64,000 bases of DNA from contig CM037780.1 in assembly GCA_021229015.1 (NCBI GenBank), forward strand, positions 69,667,812-69,731,811, given 5' to 3'. How positions within the stretch are numbered: position 1 is the stretch's first letter; every line of letters starts with the position of its first letter. This stretch comes from Solen grandis. Taxonomy: Eukaryota > Mollusca > Bivalvia > Adapedonta > Solenidae. The translations under genes and the position numbers were made by a program. Of the stretch, positions 30,176 to 41,490 are shown one piece after another. The notes beneath the pieces are model-generated. The model did not search any database. It was not told the DNA's origin and was given only the letters and a program-made list of their open reading frames with translations.

Positions 30176-31075
30176 AGACAGACAGACAGACAGACAGACA
30201 GTATATTTTATTGGCGTAAACTTTACAGTTTCTTGTCATGTATATATGTATAAATATAAATAAATAATCAAATGATCAAGTGTAAATAAATCAAATATAT
30301 CATGCAAAGATTCACTTATTTTTGTCATATTTTTTACCATACAATTATGGAGGATGGACTTAGTAAAAGATTAAAATTAATACATGAAAACATATAAAAA
30401 TACTATTGTAATTTATAAAATAAAAAATTTTTTTATGTAATAATTCTTAATGTACATTTTTCTAAGATTTACATATTCAGGACATACCATAATAAAGTGA
30501 TATTCATCTTCAATATCCCTAGCATTACAAAGTGAACAATATCGATGCGCCCTTTCTGTTCTATTTTGACCATATCGTCCTGTTTCAATTCTTAATTTAT
30601 GTGAAGATAATCCCAATTGTGCTAAAATTGTGTTAATTTACTTGATAAAATATCCAAATATTGTTCAGCCAAATTTTTTTTAAATTAAAACATCTATCAT
30701 TCTAAATTTAAATGAAATATGGACATTTCTATACTGTATGGATTACTCCAAACATGTGAGAATCCATAACTATCTAACGAAAATTTAACATGAAATGCCC
30801 ATTTCTTTCTACTGTTATTCGCTGAGTCTGAAAGACTTCTATACAAAGTGGTAATAAGAATATTTTTTGAAGATACCTTACGCCAAAATTTTATTATACG
30901 TGTATATCTATTAATAAATAAAAGGTATCTACCTAATTCACCATAAACTCCCATGTTACTTGTTGACGTCTTTACGTTTAGTATCATTTTACAAAATTTA
31001 AGATGAACACGCTCAACTGTTTTAGAATACGAAATCCCCATATTTCACTACTGAAGTTCAGAATAGCACCAACGA
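30176..31075 (-). mobile_element. LINE 3' fragment, minus strand
   Basis: A GACA microsatellite (30176-30201) marks the element's 3' tail. Minus-strand frames 31041-30697 and 30616-30413 encode the post-reverse-transcriptase region of a LINE ORF2: VHLKFCKMILNVKTSTSN with GVYGELGRYLL, then a zinc-knuckle-like CSLCNARDIEDEYHFIMVC. The two pieces are out of frame. Related fragments are at 33290-33800, 45985-47340 and 57050-59860. Confidence 0.8.
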
Positions 31076-31859
31076 TTAAAAAGAAAGTCAGTTTGGTTGT
31101 TACTAGTATTCCTTAGAACACTCTATACTGACTGAATAAGGATATCGACAAACGCTTTGTATATATTTCCAGCATTTAACTAAATTAACTTAATTAAAAC
31201 ATTAAATTGAAATTCTTGAAAATGATACGTAAATATCTGAAACAAGCCGGATAACTCGTTTCTAAATTTCCTTGCCTCCGAGAATCGCGTGGAAATGATA
31301 CAGATTATGTTTAGTCATTCGTATGATAAGAAAGTGTTTCTTTCCTTATTTTATGATACATAATTCTACCTTGACTACAAGAATTCCAAACAACTAACAT
31401 AGAGATACTGGTCTGTGCAAAACTATGATATTTACATATAAATAAAGACTCAGTTATAATAGTTTAGCACTTTGCCTTTGGCATACAAATCCATCCCATC
31501 TCTTGTTCTGTTATACTCGTAGTTAACCGTGTGTTATTTTTAACATTATTTACATAACTTTGTATTCGTGAAATTTGCTTCACATATAGAGCTTGGTGAT
31601 CCTCTCCAAATCAATTAATTTTGCATAATGCGATGTCGTTCAATGTGCTTGTTGTCTTGTTGTTGCTGCCCAAGAGTACACTGCATAAGGGGAACACGCA
31701 AACAATGCTCAGTTCTTATCACTCCGAGTTAACCAAAGTGCATCTGGAAAAGTGATCTTTCAAGTACATGTAATTTCAGCTTTAATGTGGATTGCCATTA
31801 ACTTATCGTATTTTTGACTTGAATAGATTTTACATATAATGAGATAATATCGTGCAAAG

Positions 31860-31912
31860 AAAAGCAGCAGAAGCAGCAGTAGTAGCAGCAGCAGGAAGCA
31901 GTAGCAGCAACA
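31860..31912. repeat. (AGC)n-rich tract
   Basis: Degenerate CAG/CAGCAGTAG trinucleotide repeats. Surrounding sequence at 31076-33290 holds no gene I recognise. The 32600-32950 part is less AT-rich than its surroundings but has no convincing exon. Confidence 0.6.
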
Positions 31913-33289
31913 ATGATGCATTTAATAATGTTCAAAAATTAATTGTTTGACTTTAAAATCACAACAGTGACGTAAGGCTTGACAGGATTAAAAAAATGAA
32001 CTGAAAATTGATCATATAACAGAAACATATTCCCCACGTCATTGGCACTTATATAGTTTGTTGTTTTTTTTTGAGAAGGAAAAAAAAATACATATATAAA
32101 AGCCATGACCGTTTGATCGTTGGCATCACAATTTCATGATGACGTTAGCAGACTCCCCTTGGACATACAATAAGCCTGACTGTTAATGTAAATTTAATTT
32201 AGTTTTCATCTAGACAATGATACTTTCGCTCAGTTCCCCAAACAATTATTCCACAAATCAAAAATTTGACGACCACACTTAATGCTTATAGCCAGGTCTC
32301 ATTTCCACCGGCTATGGTATAGATGATCCAACGATTAGGCTACGAGCTGACATTAAAAGATAAAGGAGCCCCACAAGTGACCTTTCAATATATGATTACC
32401 TGAATCGAGAATTGGACATCAGCGGGCACATTGTAATCAAGAAGCGCTACTTACCCTTCTGGTAAAATCATAAGAATATCGACCGGAAACCGACACATCA
32501 ACATTCGGACATGTATGACATCCTATGGTTACTGGTGATTTTGGGGTCATTTTTTCGAGGTCACCATCTAATCAAAGGGAGGCATACCACATGTTTCCAT
32601 ATCATTCGAATATCAGTTCATATTGGTCAGGTGACCGGATAAGGCAAGGCCGGCGTTCCCGTCATCAGAAGAGTATCTGAGGGACGCCGACTAGCGTCCT
32701 TTGAAAGTATTTAATTCGCCTGATTTTTTCTGTTTTCAAAGCTCTAACATGTATTTCCATACAAATGCCGGCATATGCTCGGTGTGACATCCTATGGAAT
32801 CTATCGGTACCCGGCCCGTGCCTGTTCAGCAAGTACCATGTCCAAAACATGACTATATATTTTCCTATCGCCTGGCGGGCCACTACAAGGATTGCATATT
32901 CATACCCAAGCCATGACAGCGGTGAAACACATCGGATTTACACAATTTCCCCGGCTCCCTTTGGAAACGTGTGTAGTGTAATGACACTTCAACATAAACT
33001 GACAAACAAATGTTAATGTCACATGGCTATTTTCAGACATTGATGACGCAGTTAGTAAACTTGACAAGGTATCAACCTGAAGGACTCGGAGTTATTAACC
33101 AATAACCACTCACAAACTCTGCAATATTCGAAGTCATTATCTTTCATTTAAGTAAGGAACTGTCATTTGCTTCTTGATGATTTGATTCTGTTTGGTTCAG
33201 GTAAGAATAACTGCTAGTAGTTTTATGAACTCAGATGTTAAAAACAACTTTAAATCTCGACTCAATAAAGCATCACCCATCTAACAGAA

Positions 33290-33800
33290 CAGAATATATA
33301 TTTTATTTTTGAGTAAACATTACAAGTTTATCGTCATACACAGTAAATATAATATAAGAACACATTTCATGTCATAAACGTAGAGGTGAAATAAACAATA
33401 CAGCATCTGAGATAAAAACACTTCCTTAAACCAATTGTGAGAATGTTGTTTTGTCTTTTAAGAATGGATAAAAAACACTTCGGTATATTAAAAACTAAGA
33501 AAATGTATATGGCATTACAAAAGTGAATCTCTTGTTTTGAATGTTTCAATACAATATGCAGCTGATTTATTTAATAATTTCTTGTTACAGTTTTTGCATC
33601 ATAATATATTTTGACGTACAAGTTCGCGTGAAATAATATTTTGGAATGCATTTCATCCTCTACATCGTTCAGGCTACATAAAGTACATTTCCTCTCATTT
33701 CGTGGTATATTAATATTATGACGACCAATGTCGATATTTAATTTGTGTGATGATAATCGTAATTTCGCAAATTAATTTCTATATTTTACATTATCCTTAA
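33290..33800 (-). mobile_element. LINE 3' fragment, minus strand, strongly decayed
   Basis: Same layout as 30205-30620: a tail near GAATATATATTTTATTTTTG, then the zinc-knuckle region (CTACATCGTTCAGGCTACAT corresponds to 30505-30525) and the region with ATTTAATTTGTGTGATGATA. No open frame remains. Confidence 0.6.
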
Positions 33801-33906
33801 ATCTAAAATATAATTAACCAAAGTTCCAGGTTTCCTCACTTCAGAGACTATGCACCGTGACGGTTAAGTTCGTTTAAGTTAAATATACAAAGTATACAAA
33901 TATAAT

Positions 33907-34625
33907 GCTGGACGGAAAGTAAACAAGAGGGCCATGATGGCCCTCGATCGCTCATCTGAGTATAGGGTTACCCTGTATTAAAACATTTTGAAATCTGGCC
34001 AGTAGTTTTGAAGGAGATGATCCCTGCAAAGTTTAAATTAAAATCTGTCTAGCAGTTTCAGAGGAGATTCAATATATACATATAAGGCAAATAAATCCTG
34101 CCCCTTGCAGCCATGCTTTTTTGGATCGGAATAATTTTAGCAATTTTTGTGAAGCTTTACCCAAGGGACATCCCTGCCAAATTTAATAAAATTCTGTCCA
34201 GCAGTTTCAGAGAAGATGTGTTTAAAGATTTCACTATATACATTTAAGGTAAATTAGCCCCGCCCCTGGCGGCTATGTTTTTTCCCGATCGGAATTAATT
34301 TAGGAATCTTGGTAGAGAGTTACCCAAGGAACATCTGTACCAAATTATTTTGAAATTTGGCCAATAGTTTTGAAGGAGATGATTTTTAAAGTTTTCGTGT
34401 TTTTTTCCTTCTGTTGCCATGGCAATCAGAGTTCCACATGAATCAAGTTTATTTTAGCAACTTTGATGAAGGTTCACCCAAGGAACATCCCTGCCAAATT
34501 TAATCAAATTCTGCTGAGAGGTTTCAGAGCAGATGTCCTTTAAAGTAAAATGTTGACGACGGACGACGGACGCAGGGCGATCTCAAAAGCTCACCTTAAG
34601 CACTTCGTGCTCAGATGAGCTAAAA
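33907..34625. mobile_element. Helitron/pearl-like non-autonomous element with about 170-200 bp internal repeats
   Basis: The left end is AAGAGGGCCATGATGGCCCT followed by CGCTCATCTGAG. The right end has the hairpin AGCACTTCGTGCT, then CAGATGAG and CTAA before an A-run. A hairpin just before CTRR is the 3' signature of Helitrons. Inside are about four units sharing CATCCCTGCCAAATTTAAT and GTTTCAGAGAAGATG. A related copy in reverse orientation is at 44293-45105. Confidence 0.65.
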
Positions 34626-36280
34626 AATCGAAACAAAAATACTCCATTCCAAAACAACAGAAAAATACGAACAACAAAGCAAACAAAGTCCACTAACTTG
34701 ACATGAATATATATTCTCATGTTATTAAAGGCTTACCACATTTGACATTTGTTTTAAAGTTACACGAACTTAATGTTTCAAAATATTTCTAAATGCCATT
34801 TCACTGTCAACTTGCAAATACATGTATAATTTTATTCCATGTTTTCTAAACGAATAGATCGGTTACTTTCTAAAAAAGCAACAAAAAACAAATATATTTT
34901 ATATTTTTATCAATATATGCTAAACAACCACCTATTAAGAACCTCGAAATTTCTATTCTTTTGGCGGTCAGAAGTTTCAACTAAAATGACAGTACAACAA
35001 AAATGTCTACTAACTTGACATAAATTTTAGTGCATTTTACACGTAGTTGTAGATTGATAGTTGTTAGGCACAGATACTTGCTTGAATATAAAAGCAAAAG
35101 AATGAACAGAGATGAAAAAGGGTCCAAACCATGCATATAGATTCTATCCGCACGTTACTTATATACTATTGCTGGTAATAGTAATAATAATGAAAAAACT
35201 ATATATTTTGTAAATCCTATTTTATATGAAAATAAATGTAACCGAGAGATGATGTTCTGACTTCAGTACTTACTTATATGTCGTTATACACGTCAGTTGC
35301 ATGGGAGGTAACTTAATGTAGTGTTCTCTTGTTATTGCTTGGTTCAGAATTCATCTACACGTAGCTGTAGTTCAAGTTGCTCGACAAAGACAGGGCATTT
35401 TAATGAATAATAAATCCACTTTGGGTAATTTCAACAGAGCATCAGATAATTTGCGTTCGAGTTCTGGGAGTAATTGCAAGGTAAGTATAGCTGGAAATCC
35501 ATTATCATTCTCTTAGTTCAGAACCTAATGTGACGAGAACACATAAACAGCAACATTTTAGGGAGTTCTAACCCGCATATATCCTACATTGCTATTTCTA
35601 CATATTGATTAGGATCCGTTTGATAATTTTTATATTATTCATTTGACATTGGTGAATCTCCAGTATTTCTTTAGGCCCCTGAGAGCAACCCTGATTTGCT
35701 TGTAACAAATAAGTATTTATTTAGACAATGGATTGTATGAAATTAAAATTCTTCTCTTAACACATCTATCCCCGTGGTAACATATATCTTGTCAAACCCA
35801 ACAGAAGCTAATTAGAATATACAGAAAATCTCAAATAACACAATATTCGAAACTTCGGAATGCTCTTAATTGAGAAATGTTACAAGTTCACGCTGATGAC
35901 GGGGGAATAATCAAACATTTTTAACTAATTATCTCAAACTGCATGCCTCTAATTTAACATCTTGTATTGAAACAAATTGTAATAATGCTTTTGAAGGCAT
36001 CCCTAACGTTCAAACAAGAACAATAAACTTACTCTAGATATTAAAGGAACAGGTCTGCAAATGTCATTTGTAGCATGCATTGCAATAGAACCTAATTACG
36101 ACACACTATTTTTCATCAAGCCTTTGTGAAATAAAAAAAAAGAAGTTTACCATTTACTCAATCTTGAATCAAATTAACTATAATAGTGTGTGCTTTTAGA
36201 AACGTTATTTCAGATAAAAGATATACGGTTTTGATACAAAAACGCAACTGTTTGGATTAAACCACTTTTTCCCACATATT
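34626..36280. other. Unassigned sequence
   Basis: No recognised gene or repeat. A possible orphan exon at 35403-35480 (26 codons from ATG, then AAG/gtaagta) is noted but not supported by similarity. Confidence 0.4.
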
Positions 36281-36284
36281 GACT

Positions 36285-36545
36285 AACCCTTTACTTTATG
36301 TAGACTCATTAATGTATTGGCAAACAGAGCATACCCAGATCTGAAGCAGCTGTCTGATCAGGGTCTCCAGGTGCAGTCTGATCAGGGTCTCCAGGTGCAG
36401 TCTGATCACGGTCTCCAGGTGCAGTCTGATCAGGGTCTCCAGGTGCAGTCTGATCAGGGTCTCCAGATGCAGTCTGATCAGGGTCTCCAGGTGCAGTCTG
36501 ATCAGGGTCTCCTCTGTTCATACAACATTCAAGTTTAGATTCTAC
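36285..36545. repeat. Repeat with internal 24-bp minisatellite
   Basis: The left end AACCCTTTACTTTATGTAGA resembles the piggyBac-like MITE ends. At 36353-36514 a 24-bp unit beginning TCTGATCAGGGTCTCC repeats seven times with few changes. A reversed relative without the expanded array is at about 21480-21640. The array is open in several frames because 24 is a multiple of three; this is not evidence of coding. Confidence 0.7.
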
Positions 36546-36848
36546 AGTCTGCATGCCAAAGAAAAATTCATTATTGCATATTTAATGATCAGTCAATTAA
36601 TCAGTATCAATTCATAACTTAGTAGTACATGAATATTCGTGAGATTAGGGCTAGGGGTAAGGTCTTCGTGATTTTTAACAGGAGTGGCGAGGAATGGCGA
36701 TTTCTTCATTACAGATGACAACGTAAGAGAGCATACTGCCGGAAGCCAGATTCATACAATTACGTAGACAATGAAGAAAAACGTTTCCAAATTACACGTA
36801 CACTGCCCCAAGGTCCGTTATTATTGAAAAACAAGAACAACACATCTT

Positions 36849-37912
36849 TTATGCCCCCGAGATCTGTGACCCGGAACATATTCTTTTTGCCCTGTTTGTT
36901 TGTTTGTTGGTTGGTTAGTCACAACCTTAGCTGGCCCAATGTTTGAATTATCTTCCTTTTTAATTTTTATTTTTCAATTTTTATCGGGAGCATAACTCAT
37001 AAACTATTCAAGGTATTGACTTGAAACTTAAAATATAAATAGATCGCGGGATTTGGTTGTGCAATAACCAAGAACCGTAACTCTACCGCGATCACATTTT
37101 TAATTATCTTCCATTATTTAATTTTACAATGAATTTCTTTCCGAATAATAATTTATTTACTATATACTTGGAAACTATACAAGATATTGACTTGAAAACT
37201 TCATATACATGTATAAGTAAATGGCAGTTAAGAAAAGCGCAGTGACCAAAAACCATAACTCTACCAAGTTTGTCTTTATTTTTTCCTTTTATTTGTCATA
37301 ATTTTTTGTTGGGAGCAAAACTCATAAACAAAAACAAGGCAATGACTTGATACTTTAAACTTATAATATAGCAAGTTGCAGCAGTGCAATAACCAAGAAC
37401 CATAACTCTTCCTGGTCTTGTTTTTTAATTATTTCCTTTTAAGGTAAGGACTTGAAACTTTAATGTAATTAGATGGAGAGATTGAGAATTGTAGTGACCA
37501 AGAACCTAACCCTACCGGGACCAATTTTCAGTTTATCTCCTTTATTTTAATTTAAAACGAATTTCTATCCAGAGCATTAACATTACTATATACTTGAAAA
37601 CTATACACGGTATTGACTTGAAAATTCATGTCGAAACCAATGACAACTAGGAGAGGTGCAGTGACAAAGAACCATAACTTTTCTCATTTTTATCCAAACT
37701 TGTGAACTATTCAAGGTATTGATTTTAAACTACAAATATAAATAGATAGCGAGTAGGAGCAGTGCAGTGATTGAAAACCAGAACTCTTCTAATGACTTTT
37801 TTTTGTCTTCAGCATTATATGGAGTAAAGTCTATATATCTGACATACTTACTCCATTCAAGAATGGCTTTAAATTAACATCAATTATTTGACCTGCTAAG
37901 ACGGGGGCATAG
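36849..37912. mobile_element. Element with TATGCCCCCG / CGGGGGCATA ends and about 170-200 bp internal repeats
   Basis: Inverted ends at 36852-36861 and 37902-37911. Inside, five to six degenerate units share TATTGACTTGAAACTT, CAAGAACCATAACTCT and ATTTTTATCGGGAGC-like stretches. A hairpin (GTGTTTTTCGAACAC) follows the right end, and AACACATCTT occurs on both flanks. No coding region. Confidence 0.7.
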
Positions 37913-38429
37913 TGTTTTTCGAACACATCTTATTCTCTTATTTTTACTAGTTCCATCTTCCTTTGTTAGCAATAATTATATTTATCAATATCATATTTTT
38001 CGTGAATAAGGTTTCTATGCTAATTATGATTTAGCAATATTTGATAATGTCTATTCTGGTTTATTGTTATACCCTGAGAGAGCTGATACGCATTATAGTA
38101 CTGTATGTTTTTAAAGTATGTGCGTAGTGAGCGTAATGAGCGACATGCCATTGGATTTTTGAATATTACATCGATTTAATTCGCTTGTCAGTGAGACATT
38201 CAACATCTGGGGCGATATTCAATTTTCGTCTAAACTTTAAGATAAATCTGAAATAGCTAGAAATTTCTTAAAAAATAAGATCCCAATAAGATATTAAGAT
38301 CGGTATTTTTCCTTAGATTTGAACATAACTTGAAAGAAACGCAGGTGCTTCAATATGTTCTTAACTTTAAGATTTCATCGATACTTTGTGTAAAATAGCT
38401 GTTTTCGTCCATTATTGTACATTACTAAA
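37913..38429. other. Unassigned sequence
   Basis: AT-rich; nothing recognised. Confidence 0.5.
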
Positions 38430-38812
38430 ATTGTGACATAAAACTTTAAGGGGCCTTGAGAACTACCGGTGTACAGGTCTAGAGACGTAGTTTAACTTTA
38501 AGGGGCCTTGAGAACTACCGGTGTACAGGTCTAGAAACGTAGTTTAACTTTAAGGGGCATTGAGAACTACCGGTGTACAGGTCTAGAGACGTAGTTTAAC
38601 TTCAATGAGCCTTGAGAACTACCGGTGTACAGGTCTAGAGACGTAGTTTAACTTCAATAGGCCTTGAGAACTACCGGTGTACAGGTCTAGAGACGTAGTT
38701 TAACTTTAAGGGGCCTTGAGAACTACCGGTGTACAGGTCTAGAGACGTAGTTTAAGGGGCCTTGAGAACTACCGGTGTACAGGTCTAGAGACGTAGTTTA
38801 ACTTCAATGCAA
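38430..38812. repeat. 52-bp minisatellite, seven copies
   Basis: GAACTACCGGTGTACAGGTC recurs at 38460, 38512, 38564, 38616, 38668, 38720 and 38766. The last step is 46 bp, so the final unit has a 6-bp deletion. Units are nearly identical, indicating recent expansion. Confidence 0.95.
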
Positions 38813-41080
38813 CAACAGAGGACATAGTCACTATCATGTCAATTTACCCCAAAAGTGCACATATACGTAAATCAAAACTGACTGACCAAAATGTGTGTAT
38901 ATATTACTTACACACAGACTCTCTGGACACACTGCAATATAAATGAAACTATTTGAAAAAAAAAACAAAAAAAACAACAAAAAAACAACAACAAAACAAC
39001 AACACATTTTTCTATCAAAATATTTTTTCTTTCATTATACAATGTGCGTATAAAATGATATAATTTTTAATGTGAAAAAGTTAGCTTAAAGGCTATTAAA
39101 TACATTCACAATCATTTACTTAAGTGATAAAAATGTTTAACCAGTAATCTGCGTCGCGACATGTTACATTTAAATAATTTTCTCATCTTTAAGCTTTTTT
39201 ACAAAATTAATCTAAGAAAAAAAACTGAGGAAGAGGAATATGGAAGTTTCTTGGTTAAATCTAAGATCTATATTGAATACAGCCCCAGACGGACTGTCTC
39301 GGGCTCTAACACCGTCCAAACAAAAGTATGGTTGAGCGCAAATGACTGTTTTTCTTTTGTTAGCTAACCAGTGACTTTTGATACATCTTTTCTGTTAGAT
39401 CCATTTATGTTAACATCTTGTACCGTACACAACTTTGAGGTGGCGTTGTTTGGTAGCTGACATTAATTCTAAATTTATCTTACTTGTTTCAAACCATCTT
39501 TTAGTGTGTGAAGTAGGATTTCCTTAAAAAAAGCCACCAAACGCTATCGGCGATCTATCTCGGTTCCTCTACACTCTAGATATATATGTTGTATCAACGG
39601 ACGGATAGATTGGAGATCCTTAAAAGCCTATGATGAATGGTTTTGTTATACTGGTGCGCATTCTTTTTTATTCTGGGCGATAGAACTGTCTGTAAGATTT
39701 TCTCTCTAACTTGATATGATTCATGAGTTGTCACATCTAACATTCCGATAGAATATCATATCTCCACCTTTATCATTTCTGTGGAAAGTTTGTAAATGGC
39801 TACTGGGTCATCGGGTCAGGGTCACTGTCATCTCTGACCCGTTTCAATCTGAGATATTGCTTTGTTTTATGCATCAGATTGAAAGTCGGAAAATACGTGT
39901 AGTATTGCTTCTCATTTACATCTGTAAACATTTGGATATAAAGTCTTCTTCTAGTTTATTACCAAAGCATAAATAAAATGATCACGTACATATGATATAT
40001 AGGTCGAAAAGGACCATTGTTCTGAATTTCTTACAAACATCATCTCAAATCGTACATACGTTTCCAAGGCAACGAAATCGTAATCAATATGAAGTGTCCA
40101 CAATGTTTCTTTATCAATTGTGACTCAATATTAACAGTCCCTTAGCGGACCGCTTTAAAAAAAATGTAGTGACCTTTTCCATGAAATCCTCCCTATTATC
40201 CTAGCATTTCATTTCTTCCCCTATTAAAAATTTCACAGCAAATCGAAATAACTAGAATTGTTAATTTCAATCTAACACATGCATATAACAAAATGTAATT
40301 GTATCTATATAAAAAAAACCTCTTCATTTGAACACACTAGTTATTCGGGTTAAGGGCGTATATAACAGTTTTTTTCTTCATTAGAATTTTCTGATTTACA
40401 GCAAAACATATTTACATATATCATGTAAAAATCCGCTGAATACTAAATGTTAAGAAATTGATAGGTCACCGTGCTCGTATTTATGCTACCTCTGTGTATC
40501 CATTGAAACTGTTTCTAACAAATAACTAAAATACACATCTCTCGTTAAAATAAAAAAAGAAGTAAAAATTAAACAAATAGAAGACATACTAACAGTTAAT
40601 TGACTACAATTAAATTTATCTGAATAAATGGTTTAAATATCCCCAGGTACTTCATTTTTACAGAAATGGACATAAACTCAACAGGAGAGAAGAAAAAGCT
40701 TCATTTTCATTTTATTTATTTATTTTTTTAACAGAAAATCCCTCAATTGATCTAGGTCTTTTTCATTTTTCTTTGAATATTCTTTAATGGCTGCTTGATC
40801 AAAACAATGAAAAACAGTATAGGTCACCGAGTTCTTTTTCGAGCTACTAGGCTGTTTCTATGGTAACTGTAAAATGCTAAAAAGGGAAATATAGTTTAAA
40901 ATCTATTTAACATACTTAATTCATTTAAAATTGTTAAGGAAATATTATAAATGCAAACAGTCGTCCTATACTAGCGAAATAACTCTTTTAGCGTAGTTTT
41001 TCTGACATTGTAAAAGCTAATGTCCAAACATTGGGAGTATCCGATATATGTCATACTTAATAAGTTCCGGAAGGGTCATT
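38813..41080. other. Unassigned sequence
   Basis: AT-rich with an A/CAA-rich low-complexity stretch at 38956-39005. No gene or mobile element recognised. Confidence 0.5.
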
Positions 41081-41081
41081 T

Positions 41082-41195
41082 GGATTTTCATGCGAGGAAG
41101 CCTTCCAGCTGGCTTGCGGTAGGTCGATGGTTTTACCACTTATGCATCCGGGGTCTTCCTCCATCTGTAATAAGTTTGACATCGCTATTTGACTG
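41082..41195 (+). repeat. SINE family B fragment
   Basis: TTTTCATGCGAGGAAGCCTT through GGGGTCTTCCTCCATCTGTA is the reverse complement of the middle of the copies at 6705 and 56431. Truncated at both ends. Confidence 0.65.
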
Positions 41196-41242
41196 AATTG
41201 CAGGGATAGAAAACTAAAAAAAAAAAAAAGGTCAAAAACGGC

Positions 41243-41490
41243 CAGTTACAATCCTGGTATGGTCAGTAGGAATCCCGATATGGTAAGTAAGAAATCCGGT
41301 ACGGTAAGATAGAATCCTGGTATGGTCAGTCATATTCTCTGTACCGTAAGTTACAATCCCTGTACTTTCAGTTTGAATCCCGCTATGGTAAGATAGGAGG
41401 CCGGTATGGTAAGATAGAATCCCGGTACGGTTATTTACAATCCCGGTACGATCAGTTAGAATCACGGTAGTTTAAAATCCCGGAATGGTT
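41243..41490. repeat. 21-bp degenerate minisatellite
   Basis: About twelve units around AATCCCGGTATGGTAAGATA, variable in length and sequence. Preceded by an A-run at 41216-41229. Confidence 0.85.

Noticed and set aside
32665..33016. Overlapping frames in a less AT-rich patch
   Set aside because: No protein family motif, and both strands are equally open; candidate splice sites nearby do not give a continuous protein.
36309..36554. Repeat peptide with DQTAPGDP units
   Set aside because: The frame is open only because the 24-bp unit is a multiple of three; both strands are open and no gene signals are present.
38430..38812. Possible CRISPR-like repeat array
   Set aside because: 52-bp units are directly adjacent with no variable spacers, and the DNA is eukaryotic; it is a minisatellite.
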